Shown here in pieces: positions 36,936 through 49,200 of a stretch of 64,000 nt of DNA; positions within the stretch are counted from its first letter, which is position 1, and every line of letters begins with the position of its first letter. Location of the stretch: positions 89,530,592 to 89,594,591 of the forward strand of contig NC_092347.1 of NCBI RefSeq assembly GCF_963676685.1, read 5' to 3'. A program made the translations under genes and the position numbers. The notes below the pieces were generated by a model that made no database searches, was not told where the DNA came from, and saw nothing but the letters and a program-made list of their open reading frames with translations. Origin of the DNA: Mytilus edulis. Taxonomy: Eukaryota; Mollusca; Bivalvia; Mytilida; Mytilidae.

Positions 36936-39900
36936 TTATGGGACTTTGTACAAAAAGTCTCCTTGTTCATCATAAACAGTTTTTCCTTTCTGGTAAAATG
37001 ATGTTTGACGTCTCCTTGAAATTCTGCCTGGTAACATTTCCTCATTTGACTCAGTGAAATTTCTGTTAGTATAAGGAACTTTTTCAGTCACAACTTTCCC
37101 AAAGGAATCTTGACTGTATTGTTCTAACTTTGGATTCCATTTTTGAAAACTTTTTTTACCATGGTAATTGTCAGCAAATTTAATATTTTCTTTCTGCAAA
37201 TTTTTTAACTCTGAATTAACAGGTTCAGATTTATTGCTCTGTTGTAAACTTTCACCTGCAAATTTATTTTTTGGCTTTATATCAAAGTTAAAATTGAACG
37301 ACGAGTCATCTTTTGGTTGTTTATTAAATCTGTTCTGACGCTCTTTATATTCTGGCTGTGTATCAAAATTGAAATTTGAAAAACTATCATCAGTTTTTTG
37401 TTTTCTATACTTGTTGATTGTGTTAGTTTTCACATTATTTTTTTCTTGAAATTCCTCAAACGAATCTGCAGCCCTATTCTGTCTTGCTTGACTCAGTTTA
37501 TTGTTTTTATTGACAAATAAATCATCTTTAGAATTAGATATCAATCTAGGCTTCTGTTCTTTCTTATAGGACGTTTTTTGATCTGACAAATTTAATTCAA
37601 TATTGCCACTTTGATCAACAACTTTCTCAACTTGTTCATTTACTTGACCCTTCACTTCCATACTTTGTCTGTCTTCAGCATTGACTGGTTCAGGCAATAA
37701 CACATATTTGTGATCTTGAATCTGGGTATCACCATCTACCACTCTATCATAATACATTAACATGGATGTGAATGGTCCAATTTTTTTAGGAGGTTTCAAC
37801 AGTTTACTCTCTGCAGCTATTGTTCTTCTGGTCACTACCTTTGTCAATGGTAGGTCTTTAATCCCAGCAGCACTTCCAATTTTTAAGATTTTGTCTTCCA
37901 ATTCCTCTCTTTCTTCACTATCTATTGTTTCAGTGTCGACTGCTAACATTTTCTTTATATCATTAATATTCAAAATGGCTTTATCATCATGCTTCCTTAT
38001 CTCCCTTTCATCTGAAGGAATATATGTTGATTTTAAGATGCCAATGACTCCTTCCCTACTCACAGGGAAACTCTCAATGAGTTTGTCAACTGTCCACTCC
38101 TCTGGATACTCCTGGTTTAGATATCTCATTTGTTCTTTAGCTTGCCATGTTAGTACATTTTTCTCTGGAGTCTTTTTAAAGTATTTCCTTTCTATGATTT
38201 TTTTCTTCAGTTTATTCCTCTCCAATTTTTCTAATCTGTGGAATATAAAAATACTGCATTGATATCATTTCTCTAAGTCTTAAAAAAGATAAGATTGTCA
38301 TGAAATTTTGTCTCATGAAGGGGAGATTATCAACATATATCATGTTAGATAATGATACCACTTAAGTGTATTATTTGAATGATAAGTATTATATATATCA
38401 CGCTATTTACAAATAACTTATTTAAACGATGAATCCACAGGATGAGTTCGTTTAAATATGTTAATGAGTAAGGGGTGGTGTATATGTTTTGTAACATCAT
38501 TCAAAAGTGGCCTGGTGATTTTTTATCCAATAAAAAACCAGTGGGAGAGTCGTTTTAGCCCGCTGTTTAGCTCATGCACGAGAAAATCGATCGAGTTAGG
38601 AATACGGCACACCAGACATGACAAAAAGTTCTTTTTCTGAATTGAGCGACTCGGGCTCCTCTTGTCAATGTGAATTTGTTCCTGAGGGAAACAATATTAT
38701 AATAATATTTGTTCTGCGGAAATTGTGTCATGGAATACTTTTTCCTTCTGTTTATATTTATATGGTATTTGGAACTTATCGTATATGTTGATGAGTATAA
38801 TAAATGTTCCTATATTATGCTGAAGTTTAGTTTACACCTGATTGATTATTATATAAATCAAAACAGATTTTAAATGCTGATTATATTCTAAATCAAAACA
38901 GGTAACTGAATATGTTAACAATATATAATCAAAGAGCTGATAGCTCTGAAGTGGAAGAAGGTGAATAAAAGGTAACTTGAATTACCATAAAAGCAGCCCC
39001 ACTTACCCAGGCTGCTTTGTTCCATTATCGTTAAAATGTATTTTTTTTCTTCAAACAAGAAAAGGTCATAAGTACATGGATTTCCCATCCGTACAATCAT
39101 TTTCTATGTTCAGTTGACTATGAAAATTAGGTAAAATCTTTAATTTGGCAGTAAAATTAAGAAGATCATATCAAGAGGAACACATGTGTACTAAGTTTCA
39201 AGTTGATTAGATTTCAACTTCATCAAAAACTACCTTGACCATAAACTTTATTACCAGAAGCAGGACGGACGGACAGACTAGAAAACATATTGCCCATAAA
39301 TGGAGCATAAAAATAGTAAGACTTGTTACATACCCGCCAACTTTTGAAAGTTCCCATATGGGTTTTTACTGCACAACAACAATTTTAAAGGTTGCAATTT
39401 TTAGCGACGTATTTTGCAAGATCTGGATTGTCTAGAAAAAGTGTCATATTTGTATGATGAACTTACATGCCTTTTCCTTAAGTCTGTTTGCATGATTCTA
39501 GTTATATATTAAATCGGTAGAAAAAATATACATGAAGCTAGCAGACCAGGGTTTATTTTCCAGATTAAGAATATTAGATGCTTGTTGAAATTTCCAATTT
39601 TGAATTATGCACAAAGATGGACCTTTAACAGGTTGGGAACAACACTCCAAATGAGGGTAACCTAACTGGAAGATCATCACAACCCACTGTAAAAAATGAG
39701 CACAAAAAAAGTCATTTATATTCATATTATTTGATGAAACTTTTCCCCAAGAACTATGCATCTATTAAGTACTGAATGGTCAAAACATCATGTTTTTTTA
39801 TCGACATAAATTTTGTCGTAAATGTAACCAAATGATGTAGACATTGTGTTTTTTCTTCAAATTTCCATCAAATTGTAATGTTTATAGTTCCCTTATTGCC

Positions 39901-42900
39901 TCTCTATTTGAATAAAATAAAATAATAAGAAGAATCTGTTTCTTGTTTTGTTTTGTTTTGTTTTTGACAAATGATTGTTCACTGCTTGCAAATGAATCAT
40001 TATATTTATATATCTTATCTGTATATATTTTTGTTCATGTCTCACTCTCCTTATCATTTGTAAATGTTTAGACAAATAAGAAAGAAATAAGCTCCACATG
40101 TATATTTGCAACATCGTAAATTAATTAAAATAATAACATACACTAACACTAGTACTGCATGGATTTTAAGCATTATGAAAGTCCTATTTGTAGAAAGCTT
40201 TAAAAGACTTAAAAACAGTGTAAAATGTCTTGCTAGTTCTTAGCTTACACAATAAAATCTAATATATACGGACATTTACAAATTTAAATTTCAAGATTTT
40301 ACTAGGAATTAATCTAACTACTAGACCTTTTATTAGTCTTTTTTTTTTATCTTTATTCTAGTTGCACAAATTGTATGTTGAGTTCCAATCAGTTATAAAC
40401 AAATTTCTCATATAAACTTCAATTTAATCCTTGAAAGGAGGTCTAGATTGCTAAAATAATTTAGAAATTTTAATTTTTTTATTTGTCCAAAATCATTTAA
40501 ATTCATTTAATCAACATCATTTTATGATTATTTGATTAAAATATTAATCATTTATAGTCTTTTTACAATTTACATTTTTAAAAGCAAAATAACTGAAAAC
40601 AGGATAAAACAAAGGGAAGTAACAAAAAAGTATTTCAATATTCCCAATACACATCGTTTTGATAACACAACGGCAGTTAGCCGGAGGTAAACATCGTTGA
40701 TTACCAGTATGTTTGACACCCAAGCTGTCAAGTGAAGCCATATTATTATACATCTTCTTTGATATTCAGGTAAAATTTAACACAGGTGTCAATTACACCC
40801 GTACAGTAGTAAGAAATGATCAAATATGGCGTCTGAAAAATTTTCATTCATGAAATATTTCATACACGGGAGTTTTTTCTCCTAAACGGGAGGACGGGAG
40901 GAGACCCCTGAAAACGGGAGTTTTGTACTCCCGTCGGGAGGTTCACATGTATGTTACGAAGGGCATCTAATTCACATGACAAAGGAAAACCATGAATAAA
41001 GACAACACTTTATATATCCTTTTTATTTATATAAAAACAAAATCTTCTTGTCTGCAGGATTGCAAATTCGTAACTTCAAGGGCGAACTTGTAAACAGGGC
41101 GAGTTGTCCCGATACCAAATTCACACATGCGTAATACAAATATCTACACAAGTAAACAAATAACGTTCATGTGGATGAGATGAAATCTAATAATTTACAT
41201 AAATAAAAGGGTCATATTTACGATAGTGATTGTTTTACAATCATGATTTACAAATTAAATGATTCAGATGCCTAATCATGTGTAAAAATCGGTGTCAGGA
41301 ATCTAAGTTGTTTTGAAATTGTAATACACAAAATGAATGCGGCATACGGAGACTCCATGCCAATGGTCAGCCCCTTAAGTCTTCAGAAGACTTGACGTCT
41401 TCTTCCACTAAAAAAAAGAAGATGTCGTATGATTGCCAATGAGACAACTATCCACAAAAGATTAAAATGACACAGACATTAACAACTATAGGTCACCATA
41501 TGGCCTTTAACAATGAGCAAAGCCCATACCGCATAGTCAGCTATAAAAGGCCCTGATAAGACAATGTAAAACAATTCAAACTAACGGCCTTAATTATGTA
41601 AAAAAAAAAAAAAAAAAAATGAACGAAAAACAAATAATTGTTACACATAAACAAACGACAACCACTGAATTACAGGCTCCTGACTTGTCTACAAGAATAT
41701 AATAATATTTTTGGGTCGGAAAAAAGATATTATATAATATTTTTTCCAATCGGAATAACTATTACATCAGATTTTTTCCATTTTTTTCATTTTAATGAGT
41801 GATATGTCAAAATGATAAAAGTCAAAATGTTATACCAGTCATAAGATAAAATTTCTACCATAATGTTTATTCCAAAGATCATTTATTATGTAATAAAACA
41901 TCCTATTGGAATTTGTTTTATGTGATAAAAATTCTGAGGCATCGGTCCTTTTATTATGCTGATGGAATAAATATCACATAACAATAATTCCAATTGGAAC
42001 TTTTGTTACATAATAAATTATCTTTGGAATAAATATTATGACGGAACTTATATTCTGTGACACTCTAAGGCACATACAATTTGATTTTTTTGGGTCCTGT
42101 GAATTTTTAGAACAAAATATTCTGTTTCTTTCTTGCCATAAAAAAAATCTTTAAAAAAAAAAGATTATCCCAACAAAATCGTATTGCAACAAAATTTTAT
42201 TGCATTTATGAAATGCATTGGCAAAAATAATCCGGTTCAGGTAAAAACACTCAAGAATATTCATTTTTCTCTAAATCTGGAAATTTATCCCTTCCCGAAC
42301 CCATTGTATAAAAAAATATAATCAACGTGTGGTTGCCGGTGATCTCAAAAGATCATTGGATGATTTTAAGGGTCATAACCTTTTAAGCTAACTGAATCAA
42401 TCAAAATATGCTAACAGGTGTTAATGAAATGGACAACTTCATGGAATGTGACAGGCACTCAAAGTGATTTTCGTTTAACAAAACAGAAAATTTGTTTTTT
42501 TAATCATTAGAGAAACAGATTCTTACATAGTTACTCTTGCATTATCGGATTTATCCAATCTCGATAGTTAAATTATGAATTTTAAAGTCCTCGCCAAGGC
42601 TCAGACTTTAAAATTGATAATTTAACTTATCGAGATTGGATAAATCCGTAAATCCACTGGTATCATTGTAAGATCTATATTTCACATGGGCTTTGCCTGA
42701 GGGAAATATGATTTTTACAAGGGTCAGCAAATCTTCATATCTCCCATGCAATCAAGCAATAGGAAATGAATGTTTTATTCAACTCACGCCTATGCTTTCC
42801 TTACATAAAACATATGAACGTAAAATATTACTTTTCATTTTTTTCTTATCCAGCTTGTTTTCATAACTTATAATACACGACATTCGCTTTGATAAACAGG

Positions 42901-45900
42901 ACAGATCAAAAGTTAATTTAGTATCAGTCTTTTTGTTCAACTGACAATATCAAAATAAAGTTGAACACGATCATGATTTTTGCTATCACTATTTATACAA
43001 GCATTCTGTGAGTATTGCATAGCAATTTAAAGTCCCCTACCGGTTAAATATTCATTGTAATGGAATGCAATTCTAACTTGATCTATATAACTTCATGAAC
43101 TTGTCATGGTGTTAACTTCATGAAATAACAAACAAACCTACCACTAAATTCTTCAAATAATTTTCTAAAGAAAAGGAAAAAATCCACAATGCCATTTATC
43201 TTAATAAAATGTCTTCTACAAATCTTTTAAAAAATAAAGTTATTTTTCTTTGAACAAATATCTAGTAATTAATAAGTACAAAAAAAATGACATGTATTTC
43301 ATAAAAAATATAATTTTTGGGAAAGGGCTTTGACTAAACAAGGAGAAAAGCTAAACTCGTGAAAATCGAACTTGACCTAGGCTATAACCACTCATGATAA
43401 AACAATACACTAAATATCAAATCAGATCTTCATGCATGAAGAAAAAAAGTCTGGAAAACTGATTTGCCAGATACACAGACAGATGGACAGAGTGCAAACT
43501 TAAAAGTCCCCTTCGACTTCGTAGGTAGGAGACTAAAAAAAAGAAGTTTGAAATGTTATATACCGTTAACCACTCAACGTCACATGATGCAGTCCTGACA
43601 TTTTAGAAGGGAATATGATACTCAGAGGGGAATATGAAGATTTGTTCAATGACCATGATGACACTTGGGATAGATTTCACCAATCAAATATTTATTAAAC
43701 TAGACAAAATTCTTCTGTCCCTATAATGCATATATTTTCTAATATACATTTGCTTTTTATTGCTTTTCCTATTTTTGTATTTAAAAAAATTAAATTGTAT
43801 GCAATATAGAGACAGAAAGGTCATTGATCAAAATAAAATAAGGAAATATATTCTCTTGTGTAGAGTTCTCTCATTGGCAATAATATTTTTTATATTATAG
43901 GGACAGAAGAATCTGGTGTATGATAAAACTATCAATATGTATAAACAGTGGAATAATATTCTATGTTACACATGTAAACTATACTATGATACTAAACCCC
44001 TAACGGGAAGGATTGTTCCTGATATTCATATGATGAAATCATAATCTTTCAGTCAGTTTAATTGAAGTCTGGAGCTGGCATGTCAGTTAACTGCTAGTAG
44101 TCTGTTGTTATTTATGTATTATTGTCATTTTGTTTATTTTCTTTGGTTACATCTTCTGACATCAGACTCGGACTTCTCTTGAATTGAATTTTAAATGTGT
44201 GTATTGTTATGCATTTACTTTTCTACATTGGCTAGAGGTATAGGGGGAGGGTTGAGATCTCATAAACATGTTTAACCCCGCCGCATTTTTGCGCCTGTCC
44301 CAAGTCAGGAGTCTCTGGCCTTTGTTAGTCTTGTATTTTTTTAATTTTAGTTTCTTGTGTACAATTTGGAAATTAGTATGGCGTTCATTATCACTGAACT
44401 AGTATATATTTGTTTAGGGGCCAGCTGAAGGACGCCTTTGGGTGCGGGAATGTCTCGCTACATTGAAGACCTGTTGGTGACCTTCTGCTGTTGTTTTTTC
44501 TATGGTCGGGTTGTTGTCTCTTTGACACATTCCCCATTTCCATTCTCAATTTTATAAAATATTGTCTCCCATAAAATATTGTTACAGCAACCTGAGACTA
44601 CTATCATGACTATAACACGGTATCAGGTCCATTTGCCCTGATTGCATTGACCCTTTGGCTGTTCCCCCGGAGTTTGTTCACCCTAAGAGTCTGTACACCC
44701 TAGGTTGGTTCTCCCTTCTTTTATTAAAAAATATTGATATTAAGGGAATTAAAGTTATAAACTTATTCAAATAGTTATGGTTTAAACTATATCATTTCAT
44801 GAAAAGCTTGGAATAATTAAAAGTTAATGACATGTTTTGGAGCATTTAAAATTGATCAATGACATAATAATAATTCTCACCAATAGTTGTCATGGTTGTT
44901 ATACTTGTCTTTGGTCATGTTGGTGATTAATAATATAAACAATGTTTTGTTTTGATAAACTAGTCTTGCAATTTGAGTAAAAACAATGATGTACATATAC
45001 ATGATATACGAATTGTAAAACACAAAAATTAAAAGGATTCAGGGGGTTGGAACCCCCCCCCCCCCTTTTTTTTGGACGATCAATGCATTTGAATGGGAGC
45101 ATATAGTTGGAACCCCACCTTTACTCTGGGTTGGGACCCCCCCTTTTTAAAATGGCTGGATCCGCCCATGGGCTTTGCTCATTGTTGAAGACCATATAAT
45201 GACCTACAATGTATTAAAGTTGTTAATTTCTGTGTAATTTTGGTCTCATTGGCACTCATACCAAATCTTCTTTTTTTATATTTATAGATCCTTTTTTTTT
45301 ACGATATTGTTTTGCAATTTTATTGTAGATCAATATGTGGCACTTGAATAAACCATTATTTATCTTATTTTAACTATCTAAAACAAAATTAAATGGAAAA
45401 TAATTTTTCATTTGCAGCATATTCATGATATTAGTCAAATTTTTCAACATACTTTACCATCTGCATGATCTGTTCAAATAATAAACATTATGCAAGTAGA
45501 CAGCATATACATGATATATATTAACAAATAAACATCAGGGCGAATGGACCCTGGGCGAACGGGTATCAGTGCAAACAGGTACTTGGGAGAAAGTGTGAAT
45601 GAGCTCGAACGAACCCGGATTCTTATAACTGGAGCAACATACAAATGTAATGGACTTTTCCTCTTCATGTAAATTTGGCACCCTATCTATACCTTTCTAA
45701 ATCTCTCCTTATATCTGGATCCCTGAAATCTACATTGGTGATAAATTCTTCAAAATGTCTTCTGTCTGATCCTCCAACAAGATCATCAAGTGAGACATCC
45801 TCTGTAGGGTCTTCATCATCAACATCCAAAAACTCTTTGAACTCTGTGGCTGAAAGACTTGGTCTTTTTGAGTTTCCTCTGTTTCTAAGATGTCTCACAC

Positions 45901-45997
45901 TAAATGACAAAAAGGATGGTCTATAAATAGCTGTCACTGCAAACTTTGTTGCTTTGCAGAGTGTTTGTAAAGTCATACTTAAATGACAGCATGTCAA
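36936..45997 (-). CDS. NGRN: Neugrin-like mitochondrial protein, complete, 2 exons
   Basis: Minus strand, exon 1 45997-45693 (or from the second ATG at 45976-45974) and exon 2 38235-36936, joined in phase 2 across a 7.4-kb GT-AG intron. The product is 534 (or 527) residues. The start MTLQTLCKATKFAVTAIYRP at the second Met looks like a mitochondrial presequence, so that start is slightly preferred. The core neugrin signature begins exon 2: LTWQAKEQMRYLNQEYPEEW, then VDKLIESFPVSREGVIGILK, a helix-turn-helix-like fold. The C terminus keeps the family-like YDEQGDFLYKVP. Human neugrin is about 291 residues; the extra length is a disordered, Lys/Asn/Gln-rich insert with two copies of a DDS-x-FNFNFD-like motif. 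In humans neugrin joins a module with RPUSD4 and others that supports 16S mt-rRNA and mitochondrial translation. Confidence 0.9.
41405..41620 (-). repeat. Dispersed repeat family B, minus-strand copy
   Basis: Reads AAGATGTCGTATGATTGCCA, then ATGAGACAACTATCCACAAA, ATAGGTCACCATATGGCCTT and TATAAAAGGCCCTGA on the plus strand, inverse to the family B order. Ends near an A run (41600-41619). Confidence 0.8.
42280..42670 (-). repeat. Fold-back dispersed repeat, copy 2 (inverse of 17526-17940)
   Basis: CGAACCCATTGTATAAAAAA, AACGTGTGGTTGCCGGTGAT and ATATGCTAACAGGTGTTAAT run inversely to copy 1, ending with the palindrome ATCGGATTTATCCAATCTCG. Identity appears high (over 85% by eye). Confidence 0.8.
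44230..44552 (-). repeat. Dispersed repeat family A, full-length minus-strand copy
   Basis: On the plus strand begins AGAGGTATAGGGGGAGGGTT and ends CATTCCCCATTTCCATTCTC, an inverse full-length copy of 23072-23394. Confidence 0.85.
45035..45168 (+). mobile_element. Small MITE related to 30204-30331
   Basis: Shares TCAATGCATTTG, CATATAGTTGGAACCCC, CCCTTTTTAAAATGGCTGGA and TCCGCCC with the 30204 copy, in the same orientation; the left end is worn (GATTCAGGGGGTTGG). A family B fragment follows at once (45170-45275). Confidence 0.72.
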
Positions 45998-46227
45998 TGT
46001 TTATAATTTACAATAAAGTGCTGATTTAATGTACATGTATATGAATTTCTTTATATAATTATTGTAAGTTGTGAACAGAAAAATATAAAAATAAGAACAT
46101 ATTTAAATCATTAAGAGATAAATATGCTCATTTTAAAGAAATACATATCACAATGAACTGATTAAATATGGAGATGATAATATGAAATCCGCACTTTACT
46201 ACAACAATTGTTCACTTCCGGAATTTG
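45998..46227. promoter_or_regulatory. Probable divergent promoter between neugrin and DCP2
   Basis: Only about 230 bp separate the outermost ATG of neugrin (minus) and that of DCP2 (plus), and no gene lies between. The segment is AT-rich, without a GC island or convincing TATA box, so transcription start sites cannot be placed. Part of it must be the two 5' UTRs. Shared control is an inference from the geometry. Confidence 0.6.
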
Positions 46228-49200
46228 ATGCAGACTGAGATGGAAAATCAAACAGCTCTTAGTAACACTCCAATAATTAGTTCTTGTCCGATTCCAGAAT
46301 ATGTTCTTGACGACCTGTGTAGGTCAGTCATCAAGCTAGATTTTTCCAAGAGTAAAAATAGAAATCACATTCTTATTATTCGGCGAAAAGCTAAGCATAT
46401 GTCCATGTTTGCATTCCAAAAAAAAATGATTAAAATAAACACAGGCACTTGTTTGAGTTTCTATCCATGGGAAGATTAACTATCCATTCATTAGCAGTAT
46501 ATATGGTAAGTCGACCTTCCCATGGAATGAAAAAAGTGCCTGTGCTATATATACTTAAATTGGCAGATCCAAATCATTGTTGATATTAAGATAATTCAGG
46601 GGGTTATGCAATAATTCTCAGAAAATATTCATGTACAGTTAGCTAAGCATATAAACCAAAACAGAGTACCAAATTAAATACATTGTATGTAAGGTTGAAT
46701 TTGACCCTGTCCTGTCTGATTGATAATGTGGCCATGGGTAATAATTATTTAAGACACTTTGGCACCTTGTTTTTAGTCCCAGATTACTCTGACGTCTAAC
46801 AGCTGTTTTGCCAGACAAGCTGGGGCCATGGGACGTCAGAGCTCATCCCATATCACAAAGTGGATATTGGCCCGTCCAAAATAGATGGGCTGCTTCGTCG
46901 CTTCTGGTGCCAATGTCCTAACCTTGGAATTATATGAATTGGCTATCAATTTGTTCATTTTTCATATATCTCTTCATTTATGTAAGTTTCACCTACCTGC
47001 CACTCTTTATTTTCTCGTATTTAGACAGTTTTCACAGTGACCCATATTTATATAATTCCAAGGCCGTCCGTTGGCATCAGAAGGGACGAAGCAGCGCATC
47101 TATTTTGGAAGGGCCAATATCCACTTTTTGATATGGGACAAGCTCTGACGTCCCACGGCCCCAGATTGTCTGGCAAAACAGCCAATGGACGTCGGAGTAA
47201 TCTCGGACTACTTGTTTTAAGAGAAAACAACACCATTTTGGCATCAGGACAAAAGTTTAGGGACCAAGTCAAATAAGATCCTAGTTTTGGATCTCTATAT
47301 TTGTCTGCCATAATATTTACTTGACATCAAGTAAGTTCCTATAACTAGCTAGCAAGCTGTCAAATTAAGAGAAAACATGGAAAATGTCTAACGTTACAAA
47401 AAGAAAAGTGATTGTTGCATGACATAAATTGTTCAAGTTGCAAATTCACAGGTCAAGTGTATCAGAGCTCTAAATAGTGACAAGGTCTATTTAATGTGAA
47501 GAAGAAAATAATAAGAAAAAATGAGCAAGGACTACATGTATTACATTTTGTTAATGGTTAGCAAAAATTGCCAGCTGCCATTTTGTTTTGAAAACTTGGG
47601 AGCCAACTTTAGAGCCAGCTAGAGTCTTGATTCTCTGTCAAAATTGAAACCATGTTCAATTTGAATTTCTTGTGCACTACAATCATATAACATGATACAC
47701 TAAGGTAGTTAATATGCACATATTGCATATATGGTTTATATGCATGGACATCATTGTACATGAACAAAACATGTCATGATGTATACTTTTATTTTTCTTT
47801 GTCAGTATTTCATTGTACAGATTAAAACAAAGCAGCTGTATTTCCACAAAACAGCATATTGTATGAGTTTATTTGAATGTTTATGTCTCCAAATAGTGTC
47901 TAATTAAAGGGAAATTCAGCGATTTTTTACTTATCATCTAATTATGTTCATCTTAACATAAAAAACACATTTGCAAAGTTTTAAATTTATAGTCCTTCTA
48001 ATAACGGAGAAAATCAAGTATTTGTAACTTTTTTGGTTGAATTCTCGAGTGGGTCGTGACGTATTAGCCCGATTTATTGAATTCTGGGAAAAAATAAAAT
48101 CTGTTTAACTCTTATAGCTTATCGACAATATACGTAATTAAAAGCGCACAGCTGACGAATGGTCGAAGTTATTAACCACAATTTAAGAATGAACGAAAGT
48201 GAATATGCATATATATATCGTTTTGTATTGATTGAATTAAACTCCTATAAAATTATCTCTAGTAAATGTTTTTGAATAAATTTAATTAATTATTGTTGAG
48301 ATTTTTTTCATAAAATATTTATTGAACATTTTTACTGATATTGAACTGAAAATATTTCAATTCTTTTTACCGTTATTGTTTTGATAATCATTTCAATGCA
48401 ACTAATGTGTGAGCAGAGTGTGTATATTATTTTGTAAAGGTCACTGTATATTTCTCGGCTTGAGGTCAATTCGTTTACCTTATAGCTATTTAGCCGCAGG
48501 TGTGAGTTCAAGCGTACACAGGTATAAATGTTGTTATTTGGAAAGGATAAACAGAAAGAATTAGAAAGAGTATATGCTGCCATGATGTTAATACACTAAG
48601 ATTTAATACACGATGAGAATAAAGATACAATAATTAAATTGTGTAAATTAATTGAAAATAAAATTCTGATTCGTAATTCCGAAAGTGTATAAAAATAAAA
48701 GGAAACAATTTTTGATTACTTTCTTAGCGGCAATTGGCGTGAAGATTCAAATATGAAGCAAAAAATAGTAGTTTTAATCTTTAATAAAAACTAAATGCAA
48801 TATTACCCAATTTGATATACCATTGTACATCTGTTTGATATCTTGTACAGATAAACGACAGAATTACCATACAAGCATTTATAGTCAACACAATCAGAAA
48901 GAGTTCCCATCGTTAGACGGGGAATATGAAGGCTTCCAAGAATGAACAAGTGACATGTCTAACTCTGAACAGTTAGAAAACAGACTATCGACATCGACCG
49001 CTTGTTCTTGATATTTGAAACTGTATGCATATATATACGTATACGTTTATGATATAGTGATGAGTTCTTGCGTCTGACAAAAACTAAATTCCTTCATGGT
49101 TATATCTTGCCATACGTTTATATTGGTTTGTAAGGTGATTACTCAAAATCGTTATTTGAAAATCCTGTTTGTGAGATGTAGATTCATTTCAATACAGAAA

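Larger units (their letters stand above)
38236..45692 (-). other. Neugrin intron 1, 7.4 kb, repeat-filled
   Basis: Holds a possible element at about 39328-40955 with TACATACCCGCCAACTTTTG-like and inverse ends and runs of ACGGGAGGA; a family B copy (41405-41620, -); an AT-rich block with repeated GGAATAA/TTATTCC inversions (41690-42065); the inverse fold-back repeat (42280-42670); a fragment with ACAGACAGATGGACAGAG (43340-43540); a family A copy (44230-44552, -); and a MITE (45035-45168). No independent gene seen. Confidence 0.65.

Noticed and set aside
37762-38262. 166-codon plus-strand ORF
   Set aside because: Antisense shadow of the neugrin exon, whose product is recognisable and spliced in phase.
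45683-45692. Neugrin exon 1 extended to the stop at 45683
   Set aside because: GT donor at 45692-45691 in GAAAG/GTATAG gives a phase-matched join to exon 2 and continuous ERLEKLERNK.
47048-47311. Pair of ~80-codon ORFs on opposite strands (47037-47311)
   Set aside because: They sit in one arm of the fold-back element; similarity to the other arm is by inversion, not coding constraint.
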